64,000 nucleotides of DNA from Propionibacteriaceae bacterium. Lineage in GTDB: Bacteria > Actinomycetota > Actinomycetes > Propionibacteriales > Propionibacteriaceae. Where the stretch lies: contig JAISJP010000023.1 in NCBI GenBank assembly GCA_031261455.1, positions 1 to 64,000 of the forward strand, written 5' to 3'. Each line of letters begins with the position of its first letter. The stretch's first letter is position 1. Shown piece by piece: positions 1 through 9,037 of the stretch. The notes below the pieces were generated by a model. The model was not told where the DNA came from. It saw nothing but the letters and a program-made list of their open reading frames with translations, and made no database searches. The position numbers were made by a program, and so were the translations under genes.

Positions 1-1
1 A

Positions 2-115
2 ATGAAGGTTCAGCCGAGCGTCAAGAAGATCTGTGACAACTGCAAGGTGATTCGTCGCCGTGGAGTTGTGCGGGTGATCTGCACCAACCCGAGGCACAAG
101 CAGCGCCAAGGCTAG
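2..115 (+). CDS. rpmJ: 50S ribosomal protein L36
   Basis: A complete 37-residue L36 starts at the ATG at position 2, so its ribosome binding site lies outside the window. L36 sits in the large subunit near the peptidyl-transferase region. The zinc-ribbon ligands C11, C14, C27 and H32 are all present, so this is the zinc-binding paralogue rather than a cysteine-free copy. The C-terminus has the usual RHKQRQG ending. It is the first visible gene of the alpha-operon region and is followed by an unusually long gap before rpsM. Confidence 0.97.
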   Translation: MKVQPSVKKICDNCKVIRRRGVVRVICTNPRHKQRQG

Positions 116-308
116 GTCAGGCATTTGTCAGCTCAAACTGGCAGATATAACTCTTGACAACTGCATACCCTGCTGGCGTCCCAATTGGGCCAACAGCGAG
201 CGACAACCATCGTCCCCACAAAATGAGGGCGACAACATATACACAACAGAACAAACACAACGTGACGGCAAACCAAGGCCTCACCTCATGTGACTTCAGG
301 CAAACGTC
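116..308. other. Gap between rpmJ and the folded rpsM leader
   Basis: No coding region is evident in this stretch. A weak promoter-like pair is visible: TTGTCA at 125-130 and TATAAC at 146-151, with a short 15-bp spacer. A separate TTGACA at 154-159 has no matching -10 element. A promoter here would give rpsM a long structured 5' leader, which fits the hairpins that follow, but the assignment is tentative. Confidence 0.4.
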
Positions 309-500
309 GGTAGTCCACGCGAGATGACAAGCTTGGTACTACCTCTGGTGCGAATGCCAGAGCCCGCCGATGGACGCGATAACTTACTCCATCGGACCTA
401 CGGGACGCCGCACGCCAGACACATTCACCAGTACCTGACTTGAGGTCTGGACTCACGCAGAGTCCACAATCAAGACCTGCAAGTCACACACAGGGTACTG
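309..500 (+). ncRNA. Candidate structured 5' leader of the alpha operon
   Basis: Four consecutive hairpins can be drawn by eye. GGTAGT 309-314 pairs with ACTACC 338-343. CTCTGG 343-348 pairs with CCAGAG 357-362. CCGATGGA 367-374 pairs with TCCATCGG 388-395. A long interrupted stem then runs from CAGTACC 429-435 to GGTACTG 494-500, with inner pairs TGACTTG/CAAGTCA, AGGTCT/AGACCT and GGACTC/GAGTCC. The last stem ends 27 nt before the rpsM ATG. In E. coli the rpsM-rpsK-rpsD-rpoA-rplQ operon is autoregulated by S4 binding a leader pseudoknot at the same place, so an r-protein leader is the natural hypothesis. This fold is not the E. coli one, and covariation has not been tested. Confidence 0.6.
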
Positions 501-527
501 CCACCACCGAAAGGAAACGTTGCTTTC

Positions 528-941
528 ATGGCACGCCTAGAGGGTGTTGACCTCCCGCGCGAGAAGCGCTTGGAGATCGCACTGACTTACATTTACGGGA
601 TCGGAAGAACCCGTGCAGCAAAGATCTTGGAAGGCACCGGAATCTCCGGCGACATCCGCGTCAAAGACGTCACTGAAGAGCAGTTGGTTCAACTGCGTAA
701 CTTCCTTGACGAGCACTACCGTGCAGGCATTGCCCGCGAAGACGGCATGGCCGAACGTGGTCTCGAAGGTGACCTGCGTCGTCAGGTTGCCGCCGACATC
801 CGCACCAAGCAGGAGATCGGCTCTTACCAGGGCCGTCGTCACCGTGCTGGCCTGCCTGTCCGCGGTCAGCGCACTCGCACCAATGCTCGCACCCGCAAGG
901 GCAAGAAGCAGACCGTCGCCGGAAAGAAGAAGGCGCGCTAG
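528..941 (+). CDS. rpsM: 30S ribosomal protein S13
   Basis: S13 of the small-subunit head, which contacts the P-site tRNA and the intersubunit bridge. The N-terminal motif with GIGRTRA (about residues 24-30), the EGDLRR motif (80-85) and the basic C-terminal tail ([10 protein letters not shown], ending KKKAR) are all present. The protein is 137 residues against about 124 in Mycobacterium tuberculosis; the excess is an insertion of about 13 residues around positions 63-77, just before EGDLRR. The ATG at 528 has AGGAAA at 512-517 as ribosome binding site. It heads the operon and follows the folded leader. Confidence 0.98.
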   Translation: MARLEGVDLPREKRLEIALTYIYGIGRTRAAKILEGTGISGDIRVKDVTEEQLVQLRNFLDEHYRAGIAREDGMAERGLEGDLRRQVAADIRTKQEIGSYQGRRHRAGLPVRGQRTRTNARTRKGKKQTVAGKKKAR

Positions 942-989
942 CCTCACAGGCCACGCCGCTTCACCGATCAGACTTCCAGAAAGAAGAAA

Positions 990-1397
990 ATGGCTACTCA
1001 ACAGCGCAAAGGCGCCGCCAAAACCAAGGTGCGCCGCAAAGAGAAGAAGAACATTCTCGCGGGCGAAGCCCACATCAAGAGCACGTTCAACAACACGATC
1101 ATCTCGATCACTGACCCCACCGGTGCAGTGATCTCTTGGGCGTCGGCCGGCACGGTCGGGTTCAAGGGTTCGCGCAAGTCCACCCCATTCGCCGCGCAGA
1201 TGGCCGCTGAGGCTGCCGCCCGTCGCGCCATGGACCACGGCATGAAGCGCGTCGATGTGTTCGTGAAGGGCCCGGGTTCCGGTCGCGAGACCGCCATCCG
1301 TTCGCTCACTGCCGCAGGCCTTGAGGTTGGCTCCATCTCGGATGTCACCCCCATGCCTCATAACGGTTGCCGTCCGCCCAAGCGCCGCCGCGTGTAG
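990..1397 (+). CDS. rpsK: 30S ribosomal protein S11
   Basis: S11 of the small-subunit platform, 135 residues, the normal length. The family core is clear: STFNNTI near residue 31, SWASAG near 49, [13 protein letters not shown] near 58, the GPGSGRE motif near 95, and the C-terminal [22 protein letters not shown] ribosome binding site precedes the ATG. It lies 48 nt after rpsM and is surely co-transcribed with it. Confidence 0.98.
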   Translation: MATQQRKGAAKTKVRRKEKKNILAGEAHIKSTFNNTIISITDPTGAVISWASAGTVGFKGSRKSTPFAAQMAAEAAARRAMDHGMKRVDVFVKGPGSGRETAIRSLTAAGLEVGSISDVTPMPHNGCRPPKRRRV

Positions 1398-1433
1398 CGC
1401 CCGTAAGACAAGACGAAAGAAGGTAGATAACTA

Positions 1434-2039
1434 ATGGCTCGTTATACCGGACCTATTACCAAGAAGTCACGTCGCTACGGCACCGATTTGGTGGGCGACG
1501 ACAAGGCGTATCAGCGTCGGCAGTACCCCCCGGGTGTGCACGGCCGTGGCCGCACCAAGGACTCTGAGTACTCGCTGCAGATGAAGGAGAAGCAGAAGGC
1601 TCGTTTCTCCTACGGGGTGCTTGAGAAGCAGTTCCGCAACTACTACGAAGAGGCTTCCCGCATGAAGGGCAAGACCGGCGACATGTTGCTGCAGCTTCTT
1701 GAAACCCGCCTTGACAACGTGATTTACCGCGCAGGTTTTGCCGCAACGCGGCGTCAGGCGCGTCAGCTCGTCAACCACGGTCACTTCACCGTCAACGGCA
1801 AGAAGGTTGACATCCCCAGCTTCCGCGTCACCCCGCTCGATATCATCGACGTGCGCGAGAAGAGCATCAACGCGATTCCGTTTGTGTTGGCACGCGAGAC
1901 GTTCGATGAGCGCCAGGTTCCCGGCTGGCTCACCAGCCGTCCGGGCCGCATGCGCATCTTCGTGCATCAACTGCCCACGCGTGACCAGATTGTCATCGAC
2001 GTCAACGAACAGGCGATCGTCGAACTTTACTCCAAGTAA
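1434..2039 (+). CDS. rpsD: 30S ribosomal protein S4
   Basis: S4, a primary 16S rRNA-binding assembly protein, 201 residues. It is the form without the N-terminal zinc cysteines: the start reads MARYTGPITKKSRRYG and no Cys cluster follows. The S4 RNA-binding domain spans about residues 90-155 (LDNVIYRAGFAATRRQARQ, then VNGKKVDIPS). A GAAGG ribosome binding site precedes the ATG. S4 is the classical autoregulator of this operon in E. coli, which makes it the first candidate ligand for the leader before rpsM. Confidence 0.98.
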   Translation: MARYTGPITKKSRRYGTDLVGDDKAYQRRQYPPGVHGRGRTKDSEYSLQMKEKQKARFSYGVLEKQFRNYYEEASRMKGKTGDMLLQLLETRLDNVIYRAGFAATRRQARQLVNHGHFTVNGKKVDIPSFRVTPLDIIDVREKSINAIPFVLARETFDERQVPGWLTSRPGRMRIFVHQLPTRDQIVIDVNEQAIVELYSK

Positions 2040-2056
2040 GAAACCCGGCTTCTTAG

Positions 2057-2095
2057 CTCTTGGTCTGGTGGTCATGTTTGACTGCCAGACCAGAG
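2057..2095 (+). other. Intercistronic stem-loop between rpsD and rpoA
   Basis: TGGTCTGG at 2061-2068 pairs perfectly with CCAGACCA at 2085-2092, extended by CTC 2057-2059 with GAG 2093-2095 across a one-base bulge. There is no U-run, so it is more likely an mRNA-processing or stability element than a terminator. Confidence 0.5.
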
Positions 2096-2152
2096 GCGAG
2101 GGCCACATATCGCCTCATCAGATGAAGGTTGAGGCGGAAAGCGAGAAACAAA

Positions 2153-3178
2153 ATGGAACTTGCAAAGCGTCCAGAACTTGAAGAAGAGGTTGTCGTAGAC
2201 AATCTGCGCTCCAGGTTCATCATCGAACCGCTTGAGCCGGGCTTCGGCTACACCCTTGGCAACTCCCTGCGTCGCACACTGCTGTCGTCCATCCCGGGCG
2301 CTGCCGTGACCAAGATCAAGGTCACCGGCGTGCAGCACGAGTTTTCGACCATCCCTGGGGTTGTCGAGGACCTCACCGAGATCATCCTCAACCTCAAGTT
2401 GCTGGTGCTCTCGTCTGACTTCGACATGCCAGCTACGCTGTATCTGCGCAAGTCCGGTCAGGGTGCCGTCACCGCTGAGGACATTCAGGTGCCCGCTGGT
2501 GTGGTCATCTACAACCCGGAACTGCACATCGCAACGCTGTCCACCGATGCGGCCTCCATTGAGATGGAGTTGGTCGTGGAGCGTGGCCGTGGCTACGTGC
2601 CTTCGACGCAGAACGACGATCTCTATGCCGAGATCGGCCGCATAGCCATCGACTCCATCTACTCACCGGTGCTGAAGGTGTCGTACAAGGTCGAAGCCAC
2701 TCGCTTCGAGGCTCGTACGGACTTCGACCGTCTGATTCTTGACGTCGAAACAAAGCCAAGCATCACCCCGCGTGACGCCGTGGCCTCTGCAGGCAAGACC
2801 CTGGTTGAGCTGTTCGGCCTAGCCAGCAGCCTTAACCTTGACGCTGAAGGCATCGAGCTGGGCTCCACCGAGGTGGATGACGTGGTGAGCGCCGATCTGG
2901 CGTTGCCGGTCGAGAAGCTGAAGTTGTCGGTCCGTTCCTACAACTGCCTGAAGCGCGAAGGCATCCACACCATCGGCGAACTGGTCGCCCGCAGCGAAGC
3001 CGACCTGCTCGACATTCGCAACTTCGGCCAGAAGTCGATTGACGAAGTGAAGCAAAAGCTGGAAGAGATGGGCCTGGGGTTGAAGGACTCCGCACCGGGC
3101 TTTGATCCGCTTGCCGCCGCCAGCCGCTACGACGAAGAGGGCGAAGATTTTGCGCCCGACTTCGACGACATCGACTAA
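2153..3178 (+). CDS. rpoA: DNA-directed RNA polymerase subunit alpha
   Basis: RNA polymerase alpha, 341 residues from the ATG at 2153 (ribosome binding site GAGGCGGAAA upstream); an in-frame TTG at 2129 is possible but would add eight residues not typical of the family. The N-terminal dimerisation domain covers about 1-230, with [23 protein letters not shown] near residues 23-45. The C-terminal domain spans about 255-315 and contains the two helix-hairpin-helix segments ([14 protein letters not shown] and [12 protein letters not shown]) that bind UP-element DNA and activators. The acidic tail is usual in actinobacteria. Confidence 0.98.
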   Translation: MELAKRPELEEEVVVDNLRSRFIIEPLEPGFGYTLGNSLRRTLLSSIPGAAVTKIKVTGVQHEFSTIPGVVEDLTEIILNLKLLVLSSDFDMPATLYLRKSGQGAVTAEDIQVPAGVVIYNPELHIATLSTDAASIEMELVVERGRGYVPSTQNDDLYAEIGRIAIDSIYSPVLKVSYKVEATRFEARTDFDRLILDVETKPSITPRDAVASAGKTLVELFGLASSLNLDAEGIELGSTEVDDVVSADLALPVEKLKLSVRSYNCLKREGIHTIGELVARSEADLLDIRNFGQKSIDEVKQKLEEMGLGLKDSAPGFDPLAAASRYDEEGEDFAPDFDDID

Positions 3179-3236
3179 AGGCTTCAGGCCAACCAAACTA
3201 CCAAGCACAAGTATTGAGAGCGATTGAGACAAAGAT

Positions 3237-3803
3237 ATGCCTAAGCCAACAAAGGGTCCTCGTCTTGGGGGAAGCCCTGCCCATGAGCGGATCATCCTCG
3301 CCAACCTTGCCAGCCAGCTCTTCGAGCACGGCAAGATTGTGACCACCGAGACCCGCGCAAAGAGGGTGCAGCCGCTTGCCGAGCACCTGATCACCAAGGC
3401 TCGTCAGGGCGACCTCGCCAACCGTCGTATCGTCGCCAAGACGATCCGCGACAAGGGCGTGCTGCACAAGCTGTTCACCGAAATTGCCGAAGCGGTCGCC
3501 GATCGTGATGGCGGTTACACCCGCATCACCAAACTCGGCCTCCGCAAGGGAGACGCTGCCCCGATTGCACAGATCGAGATCATCACCGAGGCCGTAAAGC
3601 CGAAGGCGAAGAAGCCGGCAACCAAGAAGGCAGACAAGCCTGCGGTCAAGGTTGAAGAGACCGAAGAGACCGTCGTCGAGCCCACCGAGGTTGAAGAGGT
3701 CGCCACCGAAAGCAACGAGGCTGTTGAAGCCATCGAGGCCATCGAAGAGGCCATCGCCGAAGCCGACGGTGAGACCGAAGCAGGCGCTGAAGCCGAAAAG
3801 TAG
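3237..3803 (+). CDS. rplQ: 50S ribosomal protein L17 with acidic tail
   Basis: L17 of the large subunit. The conserved core is residues 1 to about 117: [20 protein letters not shown] at the start, then [16 protein letters not shown]. It is followed by about 70 residues rich in Glu, Ala, Lys and Val. Such an acidic Ala/Glu tail is common in actinobacterial L17 and is absent from the E. coli protein. It is the last gene of the operon and ends 13 nt before a strong terminator hairpin. Confidence 0.97.
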   Translation: MPKPTKGPRLGGSPAHERIILANLASQLFEHGKIVTTETRAKRVQPLAEHLITKARQGDLANRRIVAKTIRDKGVLHKLFTEIAEAVADRDGGYTRITKLGLRKGDAAPIAQIEIITEAVKPKAKKPATKKADKPAVKVEETEETVVEPTEVEEVATESNEAVEAIEAIEEAIAEADGETEAGAEAEK

Positions 3804-3816
3804 GCTTTCCGTCAAC

Positions 3817-3859
3817 AAGAAGGACGCCCGAGGTTATCCGCCTCGGGCGTCCTTCTTTT
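3817..3859. terminator. Bidirectional terminator after rplQ
   Basis: A perfect 17-bp stem, AAGAAGGACGCCCGAGG at 3817-3833 against 3841-3857, closes a 7-nt loop and ends in TTCTTTT on the plus strand. The A-rich left arm gives a U-rich end on the minus strand as well, so it can serve both rplQ and the convergent gene ending at 3865. Confidence 0.92.
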
Positions 3860-3864
3860 GTGGA

Positions 3865-4917
3865 TCAGTACCAGTTGTTGTCTACCCAGAACCACCAGGC
3901 GGCACAGGGGGAGCCGTAACGGTCAGCGATGTAGTCCAGGCCCCAAGCGATCTGAGTTTCCGCGTTCCACGCCCAGTCATCGCCGAAGGACGCCATGCGC
4001 TCGGCGGGGTACGCCTGCGGGATGCCGTACGCACCCGAGTCAGGATTTTCGGCGGTGGCATCCCAGTTGCTCTCGCGCTGCCAGAGGTCCACGAGGCAGA
4101 CGAACTGGTCGTCGCCCCAGCCCCACTCTCTTAGTTGGTTGAACGCAGCAATCTGAGCTGAACCACCGGATCCGACGCCAACCTCAACCAACTCGTTGAC
4201 TGGCTCGGAGAGCACTTCGGTGAAGTCTTCTTGGCTTTCGATCTTGCCGTCTACCCACACTGTCACCGTTTTGACGACAACCTCGCCAGCAACACCGTCC
4301 ACAACGACGCGCCATTCGCCCGGGGCTAGGTCGGTGGTGTAACGCTCGTACGATGACCATCCGGTGGATTCTGTGCGCTCATCCGTGGTGGTGGTAACTC
4401 GCTGAATAATGACTGCTATGCCGTCTGACAAGGGAGTATCTAGGTCAAGGCTGATGCGGTCGCTGCTGGACAACTGCACTCCTCGTCTTGACAGCATGTC
4501 TCCGACGGTCCTGGCCGTCGTGCAGAAGTAGCTGCTGAGTCCGTCGGCGGTCAGCGAGACAAATGTGTCTACCCCAGTGTCGGACGTAATGGCGTTCGAG
4601 TTGGCGGGATGCTGACTCGAGCCGTCAACGGCATACTCGGAAGGGGCCAGTTGTGTGTCATCAGGCGCAGGCTCGGAGGAGTACCACCCCGTGCCATCCG
4701 GGGCATATTCGGACGCATCCTGCGCCACCGGCGACGGCACAGTTACGGGCGCAGCAGGGTAGGCGGCCGTGATGCCCAGCGAACTGAGCGCAACTACTGC
4801 CGCCATCGAGACAACCGTCCCAAATGTGCGCGTTCTTGACGTCAACGAGCCTTCCCCTGTTGTGGCATGCCGGTCGTGCCCGTCCATTTTTCTTGGGGAC
4901 ACAAGAAGGACGGTCAC
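3865..4917 (-). CDS. RpfB-like G5-domain cell-wall hydrolase
   Basis: Secreted 350-residue protein resembling actinobacterial RpfB and lytic-transglycosylase proteins. After a short basic N-terminus comes a hydrophobic signal anchor (about 33-53), a Pro/Ser/Asp-rich linker, a DUF348-like segment (about 115-165), a G5 domain (about 170-245, with the repeated VVVDGVAGEVVVKTVTV pattern) and a C-terminal lysozyme-like domain. In that last domain the WQRESNWDATAENPDSGAYG segment carries the Glu expected of a transglycosylase. It probably cleaves peptidoglycan during growth. The GTG start at 4917 has GGTGG upstream; an ATG ten codons further in is an alternative. It shares its terminator with rplQ. 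Confidence 0.85.
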   Translation of the reverse strand: MTVLLVSPRKMDGHDRHATTGEGSLTSRTRTFGTVVSMAAVVALSSLGITAAYPAAPVTVPSPVAQDASEYAPDGTGWYSSEPAPDDTQLAPSEYAVDGSSQHPANSNAITSDTGVDTFVSLTADGLSSYFCTTARTVGDMLSRRGVQLSSSDRISLDLDTPLSDGIAVIIQRVTTTTDERTESTGWSSYERYTTDLAPGEWRVVVDGVAGEVVVKTVTVWVDGKIESQEDFTEVLSEPVNELVEVGVGSGGSAQIAAFNQLREWGWGDDQFVCLVDLWQRESNWDATAENPDSGAYGIPQAYPAERMASFGDDWAWNAETQIAWGLDYIADRYGSPCAAWWFWVDNNWY

Positions 4918-4978
4918 GCTAGGTGCTTATTCCACCTTACTGGTGCGCGCTGGTACACATCAAGGATGGATGGTGGGC

Positions 4979-5001
4979 ACTCTCAGGCTTCGCTTGAGAG
5001 T
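4979..5001 (-). terminator. Stem-loop downstream of glyA
   Basis: ACTCTCA at 4979-4985 pairs with TGAGAGT at 4995-5001 around a 9-nt loop, 48 nt past the glyA stop. No U-run follows on the minus strand, so termination strength is uncertain. Confidence 0.4.
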
Positions 5002-5048
5002 CTGGCCTCTGACAAGCCAATACTCACAGGTCATACCTAGGTTGCCCG

Positions 5049-6488
5049 CTACAACGACAGCCCCGGATACAGCGGGTGCGAGGCGAGTAGCTCGTCGCAG
5101 GCGGTTTGAACGCGGGGGGCCACGCCGTCGTCCAAGGTGTACTTGGCGAGACTTGGGCTGCCTGCGCTCGTGGTGGTGGGGTGCGTGGCTTTCAATGTGG
5201 TGACAATCAAGTCTGCAACCTGGTCAAAGTCGGCTTGGTCCAACCCGCGCGTGGTGAGAGCTGGGGTGCCGATCCGCACACCTGACGTGTACCAAGCGCC
5301 GTTGAGGTCGGCGGGCACCGAGTTGCGGTTGGTGACGATGCCAGCGTCCAACAGGGCGCTCTCCGCCTGACGTCCGCTAAGGCCGAACGACGCGGCCACA
5401 TCCAACAGGCAAAGGTGGTTGTCGGTGCCATCGGTGACCAGCTTGACGCCACGCTTCATCAGGCCCTCGGCAAGAGCCTTAGCGTTATCGGCGATAGCTT
5501 GGGCGTATGTCTGGAATGCGGGAGTGCGGGCTTCGGCCAGTGCGATGGCCTTGGCGGCCATGACGTGTCCGAGCGGGCCACCGAGCACCATGGGGCAGCC
5601 ACGGTCAACGGCTTCTTTGTACTCGGCCTTAGCCAGCACCAGACCACCACGCGGCCCACGCAGTGACTTGTGCGTGGTGGTGGTGGTGATGTGTGCGAAC
5701 GGAACCGGATTTTCGTCGCCAGTAAACACCTTGCCTGCAACCAAGCCGGCGAAGTGCGCCATGTCGGCCATCAGGGTAGCTCCCACGGAGTCGGCGATCT
5801 CGCGCATCTTCGCAAAGTTGATACGGCGTGGATACGCCGAGTACCCGGCAACCAGGATGAGCGGCTTGAACTCCTTGACACTGGCGGCAAGAGCGTCGTA
5901 GTCGATAAGTCCGGTCTGCGGGTTGGTGCCATATGAGCGCTGCTCAAACATCTTGCCGGAGATGTTGTGTCGGAATCCGTGCGTCAGGTGACCACCAGCG
6001 TCCAAAGCCATGCCCATCACGCGCTGGTTGCCGAGCTTGGCTCGCAGAGCCGCCCAGTCGGCTTCGCTAAGGTCATTGACGGTCTTGGCATCCAGCCGAG
6101 CCAACTCCGGGGACTCAATGCGATGGGCAAGAATCGCCCAGAAGGCCACCAGGTTGGCGTCGATGCCGGAGTGGGGCTGCACGTAGGCGTGATCGGCACC
6201 GAAAAGTTCGCGGGCATGCTCGGCGGCCACGTCCTCAACAGCGTCGATGTTGAGGCACCCTGCGTAGAAACGGTGCCCGCTGGTGCCCTCCGCGTACTTG
6301 TCGCTCAGCCAGTTGCCCATGGTCAGCAGCGTGGTCAGGGACGCGTAGTTTTCGCTGGCGATGAGCTTCAAGGAGCCACGCTGGTCACTCAACTCTTGCT
6401 CAATCGCACCTGAGATGCGCGGGTCAATAGCGGCGATCAGGGATTGGGAGGCGCGGAATGCAGTGTTTACTTGCTCGATATCAGTCAC
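5049..6488 (-). CDS. glyA: Serine hydroxymethyltransferase
   Basis: PLP enzyme converting serine and tetrahydrofolate to glycine and methylene-THF. The PLP lysine lies in [15 protein letters not shown] (about residues 270-285); LIASENYAS (42-50) and GHRFYAGC (71-78) are family hallmarks. It is 479 residues against about 420 in E. coli. Much of the excess is an insertion of about 30 residues (about 121-153) before [12 protein letters not shown], plus a longer segment near the C-terminus. The GTG start at 6488 follows TAAGCT (6495-6500) by six bases with no Shine-Dalgarno sequence, suggesting a leaderless mRNA. Confidence 0.96.
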   Translation of the reverse strand: MTDIEQVNTAFRASQSLIAAIDPRISGAIEQELSDQRGSLKLIASENYASLTTLLTMGNWLSDKYAEGTSGHRFYAGCLNIDAVEDVAAEHARELFGADHAYVQPHSGIDANLVAFWAILAHRIESPELARLDAKTVNDLSEADWAALRAKLGNQRVMGMALDAGGHLTHGFRHNISGKMFEQRSYGTNPQTGLIDYDALAASVKEFKPLILVAGYSAYPRRINFAKMREIADSVGATLMADMAHFAGLVAGKVFTGDENPVPFAHITTTTTHKSLRGPRGGLVLAKAEYKEAVDRGCPMVLGGPLGHVMAAKAIALAEARTPAFQTYAQAIADNAKALAEGLMKRGVKLVTDGTDNHLCLLDVAASFGLSGRQAESALLDAGIVTNRNSVPADLNGAWYTSGVRIGTPALTTRGLDQADFDQVADLIVTTLKATHPTTTSAGSPSLAKYTLDDGVAPRVQTACDELLASHPLYPGLSL

Positions 6489-6605
6489 AAGTACAGCTTA
6501 TTGGCTTTTCCTCGGCCAGCCATACGCTGCGCCCGCATTTCGACTTAAGGACGCGTCCACCGATCATAAGCGAGACAGGGTGATCGGGTGTGTTGTGGCG
6601 ACGCA

Positions 6606-6647
6606 ACTGCTCGGTCCGATGGCCAGATAGCCATCCCACCGAGCAGT
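6606..6647 (-). terminator. Hairpin after the aldo/keto reductase gene
   Basis: ACTGCTCGG 6606-6614 pairs with CCGAGCAGT 6639-6647, and an inner stem GATGG 6618-6622 pairs with CCATC 6631-6635. It lies 15 nt past the aldo/keto reductase stop on the minus strand. A U-run is missing. Confidence 0.5.
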
Positions 6648-6661
6648 CATGCCTTGTCTGA

Positions 6662-7672
6662 CTACGTTGGACGCTTGGTGGGTCCGTCCAGCAGGGTGCG
6701 TGCGGGGTCGCGTTCCACGATGCTGCCCAGTGCCTCGTCGATGCGCGTCAGCAACTCTGCGGGGATCTCCACGCCGGAGGCGGCGACGTTGTGCGCGAGT
6801 TGCTCTGGGCGGGAGGCACCGACGATGGCGCAGGCAACGTTGCGGTTCTGCAACACCCACGCCAGCGCTAACTGAGCCTGGGTGATGCCAAGCTCGTCAG
6901 CGATGGGTCTTAGCGCAGCCACGCGGGTGAGGGTCTCGTCGTTGAGGAAGCGTTTGACCATGTTGGCCCCACCGTTCGGATCCGTCGCGCGGGAGCCTTC
7001 AGGTAGTGGCGCGCCGGGCAGATACTTGCCGGACAGCACACCTTGCGCCATGGGGGACCACACCACCTGCGAGATGCCCAACTCTTCGCTGGCGGGCACC
7101 ACTTCGTCTTCAATGACGCGCCACAGCATCGAATACTGTGGCTGGTTGGAGACCAACTGCACTCCCAACTCGGCGGCGAGCGCGTGCCCGGCGCGCAGTT
7201 GGTCGGCGGTCCACTCGCTGACGCCGATGTAAAGCGCCTTGCCAGCCCGCACCACGTCCGCGAACGCCTGCATCGTCTCTTCCAACGGCGTCTCGGTGTC
7301 GTAGCGATGTGCCTGATACAGGTCAACGTGGTCGGTACGAAGTCGCTTCAGCGAGCCGTTGATGGCCTCAAGAATGTGTTTGCGGCTCAGTCCGGAGTCG
7401 TTGGGGCCGCCGGGGCCGGTGCGTCCATACACTTTAGTGAAGATCTCCAGCGACTCGCGACGATGTCCTTCGAGCGCCTCGCCCAGCACCGTCTCGGCGG
7501 CGGTGTTGGCGTACACGTCCGCGGTGTCAAAGCTCGTGATACCAGCATCAAGCGCCGCATGGACGCATTTGATCGCGGTCTCGTTCTCGATCTGCGAGCC
7601 GTGGGTGAGCCAGTTGCCGTAACAGATTTCGGAGATCTTTAGGCCGGAGTTTCCTAAGTAGCGATACTTCAT
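6662..7672 (-). CDS. Aldo/keto reductase
   Basis: NAD(P)H-dependent aldo/keto reductase of the Kv-beta/YghZ-like branch, 336 residues from the ATG at 7672. The TIM-barrel start YRYLGNSGLKISEICYG is followed by catalytic Asp and Tyr in TSFDTADVYANTAAE (about 46-60), Lys in IFTKVYG (near 77) and His in DLYQAHRYD (near 116). The C-terminal cofactor segment VGASRPEQL is present. The substrate cannot be inferred. It is a monocistronic unit between glyA and a glycosyltransferase, all on the minus strand. Confidence 0.9.
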   Translation of the reverse strand: MKYRYLGNSGLKISEICYGNWLTHGSQIENETAIKCVHAALDAGITSFDTADVYANTAAETVLGEALEGHRRESLEIFTKVYGRTGPGGPNDSGLSRKHILEAINGSLKRLRTDHVDLYQAHRYDTETPLEETMQAFADVVRAGKALYIGVSEWTADQLRAGHALAAELGVQLVSNQPQYSMLWRVIEDEVVPASEELGISQVVWSPMAQGVLSGKYLPGAPLPEGSRATDPNGGANMVKRFLNDETLTRVAALRPIADELGITQAQLALAWVLQNRNVACAIVGASRPEQLAHNVAASGVEIPAELLTRIDEALGSIVERDPARTLLDGPTKRPT

Positions 7673-7724
7673 AGCATCCACGATAGTCGCCCGCACCGGG
7701 CAATTCTGGCGCTTGTCTGTGAAA

Positions 7725-8948
7725 TCAGGCGGCCTGCTGAACCAGCGAGAAGACGTGCGAGATGGCGTGGGCGTAGTGGTCTGTGCCGAACTCGTGTCGC
7801 GCTCGAATCGCGGTCTGCTCCAGTGAGGGGGCCAGCGCGTCCTCATCGGCTTGCAGCAGTTCGATGGCGGCAGCCGCAAACCCTTTGGCGTCGCGCACCA
7901 CCTTGAACGAGTTGCTGATGTAGCGAGCTAAACCTTCGGCGCCAACCGGCGTGGAGACCAGCGGGATGCCGCGTACCAGCGCCTCGACCGTCTTGAACTT
8001 CACGCCTGCGCCGCCACGAAGCGGCACTACGACCAGTCTGGCGGTTTCATACACGTCATCTAGGGTGTCAACGAACCCGGTGACCGTAACCGAAGGGTAC
8101 GCCGCTGCCGCCACAATCAGCTCTTTCGGCGGGTTCGCGCCCGCAATCGTCAGCGTCGCGTCCGGAATAGTTTTCAGCACTCGCGGCCAGATTTCGCGCA
8201 ACATCCACAGGGCGGCGTCCACGTTGAACGAGCGGGCAAATGCGCCGACAAACAGCGCTGCGGGCGCGTCCGGCAGGTCGGCCGCCCGAGCCTGTGCGCC
8301 GATCAGCGGATTGACCTGCGAAATCTGTGCTTCAGGCACCAAGTGGCGCAGCAGCGTCTCGTCCTTGCCGCTCAGCGCCACGGTGATCGCTGCCCGCCTC
8401 AACGCCTGGACCTCGTTGCGTTCCGCTTGTGCGGAGCGAATCATCATGGCGATCTTTCTGGGCACGTTCCAGAACGGAACCAGCGAGCTCTTGCGCTCCT
8501 CACGCTGGGTGATGACGTCGTGAATGATCAGCACCACCGGCTGGGCGCAGTCCCGCAACACGGGCACGTCGGTGAACAGCGATGCGGTCTCGCTCCACTG
8601 CGCCTCGACGAAGTCTGCTTGCTCCAGCAGCTTGGGGATTTCGCGATCCCGACGCAATGCCCGTCCATAAACCCAAGGACTGCGCCCTGCCGTAAACGTG
8701 GAGTTGAGCACGCGATTCAGGCGCGTGATCGGATTCGTGGGGTGAATGCTGTACAAGTGGACTTTGAATGGTTGACCCGCGACGGCAGCTGCAGCGCGGT
8801 TCTCTGCCGTGTCAGGGGCAACTACCGTCGTCTCATAACCCAGTGTGGCAAGCACGTTGAGGTGCTTCAGGTACTGTTGTCCTCCGGCATGAGTCACGCC
8901 CGGAAAGGGAGCATACGGCGCAAACGACACCACTTTGTTCCCGTCCAC
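7725..8948 (-). CDS. Glycosyltransferase, GT4-like
   Basis: A GT-B fold glycosyltransferase of about 407 residues. The N-terminus has the acceptor-domain pattern SFAPYAPFPGVTHAGGQQY, and the C-terminal donor-binding motif is GGAGVKFKTVEALVRGIPLVSTPVGAEGL (about 305-335). Donor and acceptor are unknown. An exact AAGGAGG lies at 8954-8960; GTG at 8948 is spaced five bases from it, whereas GTG at 8951 would be only two away, so I prefer 8948. It is divergent from the GNAT gene at 9038. Confidence 0.85.
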   Translation of the reverse strand: MDGNKVVSFAPYAPFPGVTHAGGQQYLKHLNVLATLGYETTVVAPDTAENRAAAAVAGQPFKVHLYSIHPTNPITRLNRVLNSTFTAGRSPWVYGRALRRDREIPKLLEQADFVEAQWSETASLFTDVPVLRDCAQPVVLIIHDVITQREERKSSLVPFWNVPRKIAMMIRSAQAERNEVQALRRAAITVALSGKDETLLRHLVPEAQISQVNPLIGAQARAADLPDAPAALFVGAFARSFNVDAALWMLREIWPRVLKTIPDATLTIAGANPPKELIVAAAAYPSVTVTGFVDTLDDVYETARLVVVPLRGGAGVKFKTVEALVRGIPLVSTPVGAEGLARYISNSFKVVRDAKGFAAAAIELLQADEDALAPSLEQTAIRARHEFGTDHYAHAISHVFSLVQQAA

Positions 8949-9037
8949 CACTACCTCCTTGTGTGCAAGACGCTTTCACGCATTCTACAGGTATGTTGGG
9001 TCGCATAATTTGCTACAGTCAAAGATGAGGAGACACA

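Noticed and set aside
154..159. TTGACA as the rpsM promoter
   Set aside because: No -10 box lies 16-19 bases downstream, so it is probably not a promoter by itself.
537..1361. Long open frame antisense to rpsM and rpsK
   Set aside because: Both ribosomal proteins are certain, and the antisense product has no family resemblance.
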